DNA from: Pictodentalium vernedei
Lineage: Eukaryota; Mollusca; Scaphopoda; Dentaliida; Dentaliidae
Direction: 5' to 3'
Assembly (NCBI GenBank): GCA_031216915.1
Contig: CM062296.1
Span: 59,192,084-59,256,083, forward strand
DNA: 64,000 nt
Part shown: positions 31,901 through 43,860 of the stretch, piece after piece
Layout: each line of letters begins with the position of its first letter
How positions within the stretch are numbered: the stretch's first letter is position 1
Notes under the pieces: generated by a model
Told to the model about the DNA's origin: nothing
Databases searched by the model: none
What the model saw: the letters and a program-made list of their open reading frames with translations, nothing else
Program-made: the position numbers and the translations under genes

Positions 31901-32720
31901 GAAATGTTGAAATCACAGTGTACATAAACAGTTATCGTCTTTTGGAAATGGAGTTGTTCTTCGTTTGGCTTCTGCTAGCAGTCAAACATGGCTTCGGGAC
32001 ACTGTGAGCAAAAATTGAAAAAAATTTTCTTGTGTTTTTTTTTACTTTATTATGTCTAGGTTCATTAGTTCTCATAAATGAAAACTATCAATGATGGCCA
32101 TGAGTCCTAATAAATAAAACCATCAGTATTTGGGACAAAATGATTCTTGTTGGGCAAAAACGCCCAAAAATGCCCAAACATTCATAGGTCAATATCTCAT
32201 GAAGGAAAAATGCTATCGACTTAATTCCTCGACAGACTTGTCAGAACTACTCTTGTCTAAAACAAACATAATCGGTATTTTTTTCCATTTTTTATGTTTT
32301 CTGCCAAAATTTTTCACAAAACGGAAAGTTATCTCGAAAATCAGCCATTTTGGATTGAAATATCCAGATTTAAATATAATGAGCCCTCTAAAAGGGATCC
32401 AAATTGAAGGCAGTAATACTGCTTTATAATAAAAATCGAATGAATTTCGTTTCGATTTTTCGTTAATCCAAAATGGCGGCCAAAAAATCGAAAAAAAATT
32501 TTTCGTTTTCTATGCGTTTCGTTCAATGTTGAAACGAAAAAAAAATTTTTTTTACACTAAAAATTTTCGGTCCGGCCTGTCCGGACTTAGAAATTTTCGA
32601 TCAAAAATTTTTGTTTTTGGTTTTTTAGGCGTTTTGGTCAATTTTAAGACCCCCAAAAAATTAACATGGAGAATTTGGGGTCCGAGTGGGACTTAAATTT
32701 GGGACCATAGAATAAAAACA
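28986..32720 (+). repeat. R block 2: two higher-order units
   Basis: Two 43-bp boxes at 29040 and 29087 and three at 31053, 31121 and 31181, each followed by poly-T. CTCGAAAACGCTC occurs at 29188 and 31281, giving a higher-order period of about 2.1 kb. Modules with GGGCTACTTTG-type starts are at 29747, 30519 and 31842. Each higher-order unit runs box, T run, TTCTTCCACAC, AACCCTTTAAC, CATATCTTTGGACTGGAAAG, AATGGCGGCCGAAAAATCG, GGGCTAC module, second AATGGCGGCC. The last module decays into TTTTAAGACCCCC at about 32640-32720. Confidence 0.85.
31842..32007 (+). other. Representative R module with conserved short open frame
   Basis: One of 13 full copies of a 166-bp module with the frame GYFAVTVLNNGDDLTATK, VRNVEITVYINSYRLLEME, LFFVWLLLAVKHGFGTL then TGA. 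The same frame and stop occur in copies starting near 23867, 29747, 36094, 37721, 38932, 39715, 40961, 41762, 43131 and 54581. The copies at 24670 and 30519 each have one in-frame stop. Upstream of GYF most copies are open for tens of codons but with T-rich runs. The segment FFVWLLLAV is hydrophobic. I cannot tell coding constraint from shared recent ancestry, and I recognise no family. Confidence 0.35.
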
Positions 32721-33560
32721 CTTAATTCGGTTCAAAAGTACAATTTCATTCCCTTGTCAAAGCCTTTTGTTTCAAAAACGCATTGTCATTCACTTCACGT
32801 GGTTAGAGAAGCATGTGCACTGTTCAACACAGTGTAATGACAGAATTTGTGCCTTTCACATTGCGACATGCTATCACTCGGATCTAAATATATGCATTTA
32901 TGACAGAGAAGAACTCATTATTCAAGTCGACAGAAAGATTTCCCAACACCAGAACCGAGACCAGAAAGAGCGAGATTTGAAATCGAAAGTACAACACTGA
33001 GAATCTATTATTTTTTATGACCATATGACTCCCCCCCCCCCCCCCCCCCTCCGCCTTCATTGAATTTGACGACGGTGGCAGTTGCGACGGCATTGCCAAA
33101 ATTTAATGTCACAGCCAATTCAGAGGACTGGTGAATATTGTCATTTTCTTCTTTGAGATTCAAATTTATTACGAATCAAAGGTGTGGCGTCGTATTGTTT
33201 TAAATTTCCCAAACCAAAGGCCATCTGTTATTGAGTTGAATACACCCGCCAAGGGCCATGGAGCAATTTCAAAGTTCAAAAGTTAGTGTGTGTGTGGGGG
33301 GGGGGGGGGGGGGGCGGGGAGGAGGAGGTGTCGTACGTTTCTACCGCGAAGTAGCAGATGGCCAACAGCAAGTGCTGGCCATGCTAGTGGGGTCTTGGGG
33401 CATGCTCACATAGAAGAGTTTTGAAATAGGACACCCTTAGAATGCATCTCTAGCGTTCTATCATACGGCAACCGCTTCCAAAAATTATTTGTTACCTGTG
33501 TGAAAATGGTGAGTCAAAACATGTTTTTAACAAATATTTGGTGTCGGTATGAATATCTTG
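32720..33560 (+). repeat. Partial X segment (diverged)
   Basis: Three patches match X copies in rearranged order: AAAACGCATTGTCATTCACT with CACGTGGTTAGA (32775) matches 28105; GAAATCGAAAGTACAACACT and ATTGAATTTGACGACGGTGG match 26750-26870; CATGGAGCAATTTC through GTGAAAATGGTGAGTCAAAA (33258-33520) matches 45360-45560. C19 at 33031-33049 and G19 at 33296-33314 are also at the places where X copies have C/G-rich runs. Confidence 0.7.
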
Positions 33561-34379
33561 GGCTTCAGTACTTCACCTGATGCGGATAGAACCCTCTGTA
33601 ACGCCGAATACTGTGTATTCTTGTGCTTGCATGCCCCCCCCCCCCCCCCCCAACCGATTTAAGTCAAGAGACCAACCAGACAGTACAAGTCGTCCAACGA
33701 GGAATCTCCATATAGTCTTCCGACGGTCGTCGCTTGGACTTGTCTCACCGGACAGTACAAGTTTTTTTAATACGAGCACTGGTTTCCACAAAGACAATAG
33801 TTTGCTTGTAGTTCTCCCACACAAGTTTGGTAAGTTCGCTTGGGGCCTTGCCAGTGTTTTTGTTGGTGTGTGTGTGGGGGGGGGGGGTGGGGCGTGGGTC
33901 CTCTGGTCGTTTCTCCATCCCCCCACTTCCACTTGCATGGCCATCACTTGCTGTTGGTCACCTGTCACTTCGCGGCAGGAACCCCCAATCCCCCACCCCC
34001 CCCACCCCATACACACACACACACACAAAGTTTGAACTTTCAATTTGCTCCACGGCCCTTGCCGAGTGAATTCAAGTCATTAACAGAAGTTAATAATAAA
34101 TAAGAATTTGCTGTAACCCTACCAAATTAAATCACAGTCACCTCAATTAAACCTTGATGACTTTCGTTAGGCATCAGTCAAATTCTCATAAGTTCAAAAA
34201 TTCCAGGACAAAAGCCGCAAAACTATTATGGCGAATTTCACAATTACTCTACCATACAATTACACGCCAAGTTCAAATTGGATTCAATTTACCAGAAATG
34301 ATTTGGGCACGGATATATGATTTCAAAGAAATCACATCACCTACGGATGTCCAAACAATCTCTATATATAATAAAAGAA
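33561..34379. other. No gene; C18 tract, G- and C-rich patches, short direct repeat
   Basis: C18 at 33634-33651. The phrase GACAGTACAAGT occurs at 33678 and 33751 with GACTTGTCTCACC between. (GT)n plus G-rich at 33868-33895 and C-rich plus (CA)n at 33990-34026. Long apparent frames here are proline or glycine runs made by these patches. Confidence 0.5.
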
Positions 34380-34765
34380 GTACACAACTCGATCAAACGC
34401 AATGACCAGGAAGAGTTTTCATGTACACGAACCACTCTTTCGACACAAGAATATCCGCGAGGGATAGAACGTTTCTATGATTGAAAAGGTAGCATTGACA
34501 ATCTATTAAAACTTGTTGTATTTTGAAAGCAAAATTTTGTTTCATTTCGCGCCTGATAGCTGCCAAAACTAGCTTCTCGGATCCATTATCTGACCCGTTC
34601 TTGCTCTTTTGACACAAGAATACCCTATGTCATTGACAAGTTAAAAGCTTCTGTGACTGAAAAGGTGGAATTCAAAGTTCATTTGAACTTTTTATCATCT
34701 TTTGGAAGTAAAGTTTTGCTTCATTTGCCTTCTGAAATGTGCCATACGTAGCCTCTTTAATACCT
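34380..34765 (+). repeat. Two degenerate tandem modules, about 180 bp, related to the R-block module
   Basis: Each unit has a CGACACAAGAATA or TGACACAAGAATA start (34440, 34610), a TGATTGAAAAGGT or TGACTGAAAAGGT phrase, and TTTTGGAAGTAAAGTTTTGC or TTTTGAAAGCAAAATTTTGT followed by TTCATTT. The order and spacing match the R-block module (AAAGCTTCTAAGG, GAAATGTTGAA, CATCTTTTGGAATTGG, TTTGGCTTCTGCTAGC). One frame of the second unit reads KLKASVTEKVEFKVHLNF and SSFGSKVLLHLPSE, parallel to the open frame of the R module. It is the most diverged family member in the window. Confidence 0.6.
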
Positions 34766-35385
34766 TATGTGATCAAAAATCGCGTATCTGTTGACTTATT
34801 TGTCTTTCTCCGCGCTGCTGGAGAGCCCAGACCACCTATTGGTGGCGATGACCTCTTATAAGCTATGATATCGTGATATTCAAAAGGCATTAACCCCAGC
34901 CAGCCACCCCCCCCCCTCTCACCCATCAAAAAAGAGCAAGTGAAGATCTGTTATAAGTCCATTTTCCCATAGCCGCCGTCAAGATTTTCGTGCTGGACAA
35001 TCGCTTAAAAGTGAAGCGTGGCTGGGTGTGGCACCCTACAAAACGTTGCACAGAGACGGCGTATTTCCCAAACAGGTCTGGTTTGGCTATTACAGACTGT
35101 TGTGTGACCTTGACCTCCAACTAAATTTTACATGACTGTTCGCGGTCCGAATCAAGACATCAGCAGATTATTTTGGTTATATCACCAGTAATAGCCATTA
35201 TTTACTAAATGGACACCATCACAAAATAAACTTATGGTCCAATATAGTCATTTAGCCGAGGGTATACCATAACCTCGGATGTGACCCTTTACTGTCAAAC
35301 GAGACCTCAACAGGGAACAATTACCCAAACCAGACACAACAATTGTCACATGCGTGACCGAGAAGTCGCTGATCAAATAGATGGC

Positions 35386-35388
<3 letters not shown>
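34766..35388. other. No recognisable gene
   Basis: Unique-looking sequence with short frames only and a short C run near 34907. Confidence 0.35.

Positions 35389-35429
<41 letters not shown>
35389..35429. repeat. (CT)n microsatellite
   Basis: About 20 uninterrupted CT units, ending CTCTCAGTAGC. Confidence 0.97.
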
Positions 35430-35432
<3 letters not shown>

Positions 35433-35802
35433 AGCTGTAAACACAGCCCATTCCTCCATTTATTTATGTACTCCGAACAGTATCAAGCCACTCCATTTGA
35501 TAATTCCATCGCCAAAGTGAATTCCCGACGAGAAAGTAACCCATTTGTCTGCTCGTGACCATTTATTCTAATAAAAAACATTCACAGTATTTCCCCGTGT
35601 TAACTTCGGGAAGTGAAGCAATGCTTGTTTGCTATGGTGAAGAAGTTCTGCTTTACTGGCAAAATTGGACCCAGTCACCAATGCTGGAGGTGGAAGTCTA
35701 CTAAACTGGACGACATGGGTGTAAACGATTGATGAAACTTGATTTTATCTCCATGTTGTTGTCACAATTAGCTATAAATAGTATTAAATACCAATAAATA
35801 AT

Positions 35803-35980
35803 TTGGATTTTCCTAAAGGGAAAATCTATTTGTTATTGCAATGATTATTTTTTTTTTTTTTTATTTGGATTTTCCTAAAGGGAAAATCTATTTGTTATTG
35901 CAATGATTATTTTTTTTTTTTTATTTGGATTTCCCTAAAGGGAAAATCTATTTGTTATTGCAATGATTATTTTTTTTTTT

Positions 35981-36016
<36 letters not shown>

Positions 36017-38323
36017 CTTCCACACTTTTATTTTCACTATTTCTCGAAAACGCTCTGAACGATTTTGTTACGACCGAAATTTCTGTTACGACCGGGCTAC
36101 TTTGCCGTCACAGTACTCAACAATGGGGATGATTTGACAGCTACTAAGGTTAGAAATGTTGAAAACACAGTGTACATAAACAGTTATCGTCTTTTGGAAA
36201 TGGAGTTGTTGTTCGTTTGGCTTCTGCTAGCAGTCAAACATAGCTTCGGGACACTGTGAGCAAAAATTGAAAAAAATTTTCTTGTGTTTTTTTTTACTTT
36301 ATTATGTCTAGATTCATTAGTTCTGATAAATAAAACTATCCGCATATTGCGGAAAATGTTTTTCCAGCCAAAACCGTCCAAAAACGCCCAAATATGCAGG
36401 AGCCGATATCTTTGGACTGGAAGGGGCGATTAACTTGAACTTTTCACGGGAATGACTGTAATACACTTCTCTATTAATCAAGGGCACAAAATGGTAGTTG
36501 ATTAACGCCTTTCTACCAAAACATTTCACGAAACCGAAAAAAAATCAAATTTTTATTTGGTATGGAGCTCCCTTAGGACTTGCTGAGTAGAACAGTCAGT
36601 AAAACACAAAGGAAAATCCTGTGTATTGTTCCGAAGGTACAATCACTTCCTCTAGTTTATTATTATTATTATTATTATTATTCTTCCACACTTTTATTTT
36701 CACTATTTCTCGAAAACGCTCTGAACGATTTTTTTTAAAGTTTCTGTACTCATAAAGGGTCATAAGTTGTATGCCCTCGTCATATTCCCATTTTTCTGAA
36801 AATGTTTTTGTTAACCCTTTAACAAAAATTGTCGGCAGCTCATATCTTTGGACTGGAAAGGGCGATTGACTTGAAATTTTCGCAGACATGTCAGCAATCC
36901 ACCCCTCTATCAGCATATGGTACAAAACTGTATGTAGTTAACACCTTTCTGCCAAAACATTTTTCGAAACGAAATTTTTTTTCAAAATTTGACCATTTTT
37001 GAACTCAATCTCGGGACATGGATATGCTAAAGCGTCCAAAATGACTTCGGGACACTGTGACCAAAAATTGAAAAAAATTTTCAAACATGACTTCGGGACA
37101 CTGTGACCAAAAATTGAAAAAAATTTTCTTGTGTTTTTTTTTACTTTATTATGTCTAGGTTCATTAGTTCTCATAAATGAAAACTATCAATGATGGCCAG
37201 GAGTCCTAATAAATAAAACCATCAGTATTTGGGGCAAAATGTTTCTTGTTGGGCAAAAACGCCAAAAAACGCCCTAACATTCATAGGCCAATATCTCATG
37301 AAGGAAAAATGCTATCAACTTAATTCCTTGACAGACTTGTCAGAACTACTCTTGTCTAAAACAAACATAATTGGTATTTTTTTCCTTTTTTATGTTTTCT
37401 GCCAAAATTTTTCACAAAACAGAAAGTTATCTCGAAAATCGGCCATTTTGGATTGAAATATCACGATCTAAATATAATGAGCCCTCTAAAAGGGATCCAA
37501 ATTAAAGGCAGTAATACCGCTTTATAAGAAAAATCGAAAGAATTTCGTTTCGATTTTTCGTTAATCCAAAATGGCGGTCAAAAAATCCCAAAAACATTTT
37601 TTGTTTTTTATGCGCTTCGTTCAATTTTGAGACAAAAATTTTTTTTTTTTTACACTGAAAATTTTCGGTCCGAATCGGACTGAAATTTTCGACCAAAAGT
37701 CGGAACCTTTTGTTACGACCAGGCTACTTTGTCGTCAGAGTACTCAACAACGGGGATGATTTGAAAGCTACTAAGGTTAGAAATGTTGAATTCACAGTGT
37801 ACATGAACAGTTATCGTCTTTTGGAATTGGAGTTGTTCTTCATTTGGCTTCTGCTAGCAGTCAAACATGGCTTCGGGACACTGTGACGAAAAATTGAAAA
37901 AAAATTTCTTCTGTTCTTTTTTTAACTTTATTATGTCTAAATTCATTAGTTTGATAAATAAAACTATACGCATATTGCAGAAAATGTTTATCTGGCCCAA
38001 AACGCCCAAATATGAGGGAGCCAATATTTTTGGACTGGAAGGGGCGATTGACTTGAACTTTTCACAGGAATGACTGTAATACATTTCTCTATTAATCAAG
38101 GGCACAAAATGGTAGTTGGTTAACACCTTTCTGCCATAACATTTGACGAAGCTGAAAAAAATTCAAATTTTTATTTGGTATCGAGCTTCCTTCGGACTTA
38201 CTGAGTAGAACAGTGAGTAAAACCACTAAGGAAAATCTTGTGTATTTTTCCGAAGGTACAATCACTTCCTCTAGTTTGGATTTTCCTAAAGGGAAAATCT
38301 ATTTGTTATTGCAATGATTATTT

Positions 38324-38359
<36 letters not shown>

Positions 38360-41300
38360 CTTCCACATTTTTATTTTCACTATTTCTCGAAAACGCTCTG
38401 AACGATTTTTTTTAAAGTTTTTATACTCATAAAGGGTCATATGCTGTATGCCCTCGCCATATTCCCATTTTTCTGAAAATGTTTTTGTTAACCCTTTAAC
38501 AAAAATTGTCAACAGCTCATATCTTTGGACTGGAAAGGGCGATTGACTTGAAATTTTCGCAGACATGTCCGCAATATACCCCTCTATCAGCATATGGTAC
38601 AAAAATGTATGTAGTTAACACCTTTCTGCCAAAACATTTTTCGAAATGAAAAAAAAATTCAAAATTTGACTATTTTTCAACTCAATCTCGGGACATGGAT
38701 ATGCTGAACCATCCAAAATGACTTGGAAATGAAGACTCTATCACCGAATTGTGAAAACCATCAAAAAAATTTCGATTCGAATTTCCGACAATCCAAAATG
38801 GCCGCCGAAAAATCGTATTTTTATTTTCGGTTATTTATGCGTTTCAGGCCATTTGGAGACGAAAAAAAATTTTTTTTTGCACCAGAAAAATTTTAGGTTT
38901 CGACCAAAAGTTGGAAATTTTTGTTACGACCGGGCTACTTTGCCGTCACAGTACTCAACAACGGGGATGATTTGGCAGCTACTAAGGTTAGAAATGTTGA
39001 AATCACAGTGTACATAAACAGTTATCGTCTTTTGGAATTGGAGTTGTTCTTCGTTTGGCTTCTGCTAGCAGTCAAACATGGCTTCGGGACACTGTGAGCA
39101 AAAATTGAAAAAAATTTTCTTGTGTTTTTTTTTACTTTATTATGTCAAGGTTCATTAGTTCTCATAAATGAAAACTATCAATGATGGCCATGAGTCCTAA
39201 TAAATAAAACCATCAGTATTTGGGACAAAATGTTTCTTGTTGGGCAAAAACGCCGAAAAACGCCCAAACATTCATAGGTCAATATCTCATGAAGGAAAAA
39301 TGCTATCGACTTAATTCCTCGACAGACTTGTCAGAACTACTCTTGTCTAAAACAAACATAATCGGTATTTTTTTCCATTTTTTATGTTTTCTGCCAACAT
39401 TTTTCACAAAACGGAAAGTTATATCGAAAATCGGCCATTTTGGATTGAAATATCAAGATTTAAATATAATGAGCCTTCTAAAAGGGATCCAAATTGAAGG
39501 CAGTAATACCGCTTTATAAGAAAAATCGAAAGAATTTCGTTTCGATTTTTCGTTAATCCAAAATGGTGGCCAAAAAATCGAAAATCTTTTTTTTCGTTTC
39601 TTATGCGTTTCGTTCAATTTTGAGACAAAAAATTCTTTTTTTTCTACACTGAAAATTTTCGGTCCGCTTCAGACTGAAAATTTTGACCATATGTCCAAAA
39701 TTTTTGTTACGACTGGGCTACTTTGGGGTCAGAGTACACAATAACGGGTATGATTTGAAAGCTTCTGATGTTAGAAATGTTGAATTCACAGTGTACATGA
39801 ACAGTTGTCATCTTTTGGAATTGGGGTTGTTCTTCGTTTGGCTTCTGCTAGCAGTCAAACATGTCTTCGGGACCCTGTGACCAAAAATTGAAAAAAAATT
39901 TCTTGTGTTTTTCTTTACTTTATTATGTCTAGATTCATTAGTTCTGATAAATAAAACTATCCGCATATTGCGGAAAATGTTTTTCCAGCCAAAACCGTCC
40001 AAAAACGCCCAAATATGCAGGAGCCGATATCTTTGGACTGGAAGGGGCGATTAACTTGAACTTTTCACGGGAATGACTGTAATACACTTCTCTATTAATC
40101 AAGGGCACAAAATGGTAGTTGATTAACGCCTTTCTACCAAAACATTTCACGAAACCGAAAAAAAATCAAATTTTTATTTGGTATGGAGCTCCCTTTGGAC
40201 TTGCTGAGTAGAACAGTCAGTAAAAACACAAAGGAAAATCCTGTGTATTGTTCCGAAGGTACAATCACTTCCTCTAGTTTGGATTTTCCTAAAGGGAAAA
40301 TCTATTTGTTATTGCAATGATTATTTTTTTTTTTTTTTTTTTTTTTATTATTATTATTATTCTTCCACACTTTTTGTTTTCACTATTTCTCGAAAACGCT
40401 CTTGACGATTTTTTTTAAAGTTTCTGTACTCATAAAGGGTCATAAGTTGTAACTAATCGTCATATTCCCATTTTTCTGAAAATGTTTTAGTTAACCCTTT
40501 ATGCCAAAAAACACAAAAATATTTGGCAGCTCATATCTTTGGACTGGAAAGGACGATTGACTTGAAATTTTCTCAGACATGTCAGCAATACACCCCTCTA
40601 TCAGCATATGGTACAAAAATGTATCTAGTTAACACCTTTCTGCCAAAACATTTTTCGTAACGAAAAAAAAAATCAAAATTTGACCATTTTTGAACTCAAT
40701 CTCGGGACAGGGATATGCTGAACCATCTAAAATAGCTTAGATATGAAGACTTTATCACCGAATTGTAAAAACCATCGAAAAAATTTCGACTCGAATTTCC
40801 GACAATCCAAAATGGCGGCCGAAAAATCGAATTTTTATTTTCGGTTATTTATGCGTTTCAGGCCATTTGGAGACGAACAAAAAATTTTTTTTGCACCAGA
40901 AAAATTTTCGGTTTGGACTTTGAAATTTTCGACCAAAAGTCGGAAATTTTTGTTTCCACCGGGCTACTTTGCCGTCACAGTACTCAACAAGTGGGACGAT
41001 TTGAAAGCTTCTAAGGGTAGAAATGTTGAAGTCACAGTGTACATGAACAGTTATCATCTTTTGGAAATGGAGTTGTTCTTAATTTGGCTTCTGCTAGCAG
41101 TCAAACATGGCTTCGGGACACTGTGACCAAAAAATGAAAAAAAATTTCTTGGTTTTTTTTACTTTATTATGTCTAGATTCATTATTTCTCATAAATAAAA
41201 ACTATCAATGACGGCCATGAGTCCTAATAAATAAAACCGTCAGTATTTGGGGCAAAATGTTTCTTGTTGGGCAAAAACGCCCCAAAACGCCCCAAAACGC

Positions 41301-42492
41301 CCTAAAACGCCCAAACCTTTATAGGCCAATATCTCCTGAAGGAGAAAAGCTATCGACTTAATTTCTTGACAGACTTGTCAGAATTACTCTTCTCTAAAAC
41401 AAACATAATCGGTATTTTTTTCATTTTTTATGTTTTCTGCCAAAATTTTTCACAAAACAGAAAGTTATCTCGAAAATCGGCCATTTTGGATTGAAATATC
41501 GAGATTTAAATATAATGAGCCCTCTAAAAGGGATCCAAATTCAAGGCAGTAATACCGCTTTATAAGAAAAATCGAAAGAATTTCGTTTCGATTTTTCGTT
41601 AATCCAAAATGGCGGCCAAAAAATCGAAAATCTTTTTTTTCGTTTTTTAGGCGTTTCGTTCAATTTTGACACAAAAAATTCTTTTTTTTTCTACACTGAA
41701 ATTTTTCGGTCCGCTTCAGACTGAAATTTTTGACCAAATGTCCAAAATTTTTGTTACGACTGGGCTACTTTGGGGCCAGAGTACACAATAACGGGGATGA
41801 TTTGAAAGCTTCTGATGTTAGAAATGTTGAATTCACAGTGTACATGAACAGTTGTCATCTTTTGGAATTGGGGTTGTTCTTCGTTTGGCTTCTGCTAGCA
41901 GTCAAACATGGCTTCGGGACCCTGTGACCAAAAATTGAAAAAAAATTTCTTGTGTTTTTCTTTACTTTATTATGTCTAGATTCATTAGTTCTGATAAATA
42001 AAACTATCCGCATATTGCGGAAAATGTTTTTCCAGCCAAAACCGTCCAAAAACGCCAAATATGCAGGAGACGATATCTTTGGACTGGAAGGGGCGATTAA
42101 CTTGAACTTTTCACGGGAATGACTGTAATACACTTCTCTATTAATCAAGGGCACAAAATGGTAGTTGATTAACGCCTTTCTGACAAAACATTTCACGAAA
42201 CCAAAAAAAATTCAAATTATTATTTGGTATGGAGCTCCCTTAGGACTTGCTAAGTAGAACAGTCAGTAAAAACACAAAGGAAAATCCTGTGTATTGTTCC
42301 GAAGGTACAATCACTTCCTCTAGTTATTATTTGGATTTTCCTAAAGGGAAAATCTATTTGTTATTGCAATGATTATTTTTTTTTTTTTTTTTTTTTTTAT
42401 TATTTGGATTTTCCTAAAGGGAAAATCTATTTGTTATTGCAAAGATTATTTGGATTTTCCTAAAGGGAAAATCTATTTGTTATTGCAAAGAT

Positions 42493-42538
<46 letters not shown>

Positions 42539-43860
42539 TATTCTTCCACACTTTTATTTTCACTATTTCTCGAAAACGCTCTGAACGATTTTTTTTTAAG
42601 TTTCTGTACTCATAAAGGGTCAAAAGTTCTAACTAATCGTCACATTCCCATTTTTCTGAAAATGGTTTGGTTAACCCTTTAACAAAAATAGTCGGCAGCT
42701 CATATCTTTGGACTGGAAAGGGCGATTGACTTGAAATTTTCTCAGACATGTCAGCAAAACACCCCTCTATCAGCCTATGGTACGAAAATGTATGTAGTTA
42801 ACACCTTTCTGCCAAAACATTTTTCAAAACGAAGAAAAAATTCAAATTTTGACCATTTTTGAACTCAATCTCGGGACAGGGATATGCTGAACCAACTAAA
42901 ATGGCTTAGAAATGAAGACTGTATCACCGAATTGTTAAAACCATCGAAAAAATTTCGATTTGATTTTTCGTTAATCCAAAATGACGGCCGAAAAATCGAA
43001 TTTTTATTTTTGGTTATTTATGCGTTTCAGGCCATTTGGAGACGAAAAAAAATTTTTTTTTTGCACCAGAAAAATTTTCGGTTTGGACTTAGAAATTTTC
43101 GACCAAAAGTCGGAAATTTTTGTTTCCACCGGGCTACTTTGCCGTCACAGTACTCAACAAGTGGGACGATTTGAAAGCTTCTAAGGGTAGAAATGTTGAA
43201 GTCACAGTGTACATGAACAGTTATCATCTTTTGGAAATGGAGTTGTTCTTAATTTGGCTTCTGCTAGCAGTCAAACATGGCTTCGGGACACTGTGACCAA
43301 AAATTGAAAAAAAATTTCTTGTGTTTTTTTTTTACTTTATAATGTCTAGATTCATTATTTCTCCTAAATAAAAACTTTTAATGACGGCCATGAGTCCTAA
43401 TAAATAAAACCATCAATATTTGGGGCAAAATGTTTGTTATTGGGCAAAAACGCCCCAAAACGCCCAAACCTTTATAGGCCAATATCTCATGAAGGAAGAA
43501 AGCTATCGACTTAATTTCTTGACAGACTTGTCAGAATTACTCTTGTCTAAAACAAACATAATCGGTATTTTTTTTCATTTTTTATGTTTTCTGCCAAAAT
43601 TTTTCACAAAACGGAAAGTTATCTCGAAAATCGGCTATTTTGGATTGAAAAATCAAGATTTAAATATAATGAGCCCTCTAAAAGGGATCCAAATTCAAGG
43701 CAGTAATACAGCTTTATAAAAAAAATCGAAAGAATTTCGTTTCGATTTTTCGTTAATCCAAAATGGCGGCCAAAAAATCGAAAAATTTTTTTTTCGTTTT
43801 TTCTGCGTTTCGTTCAATTTTGAGACAAAAAATGTTTTGTTTTTTTTTCACACTACGCCA
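35803..43860 (+). repeat. R block 3: largest long-period array
   Basis: Starts with three tandem 43-bp boxes at 35805, 35867 and 35927 (spacing 62 and 60). Further boxes are at about 38279, 40282, 42332, 42407 and 42456. CTCGAAAACGCTC-type anchors at about 36047, 36710, 38387, 40390 and 42570 give higher-order periods near 1.68, 2.00 and 2.18 kb. Modules with GGGCTAC starts are at 36094, 37721, 38932, 39715, 40961, 41762 and 43131. A micro-duplication of GACTTCGGGACACTGTGACC and the following 25 bases lies at 37040-37130. Units are similar enough to imply homogenisation or recent expansion. No gene other than the short conserved frame is evident. Confidence 0.87.
35805..35990 (+). repeat. Three 43-bp boxes in tandem with poly-T spacers
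   Basis: Each box is GGATTTTCCTAAAGGGAAAA, TCTATTTGTTATTGCAATGA, TTA plus T10-20; the third has one change (TTTCCC). The first 22 bases are an inverted pair: GATTTTCC and GGAAAATC around a four-base spacer. GGAAAA and TTTTCC resemble Rel/NFAT half-sites; function is conjecture. Confidence 0.8.

Noticed and set aside
33573..34103. Long frames on both strands (up to 156 codons)
   Set aside because: They are produced by C-rich, G-rich and (CA)n patches that stay open on both strands; the peptides are Pro or Gly runs without domains.
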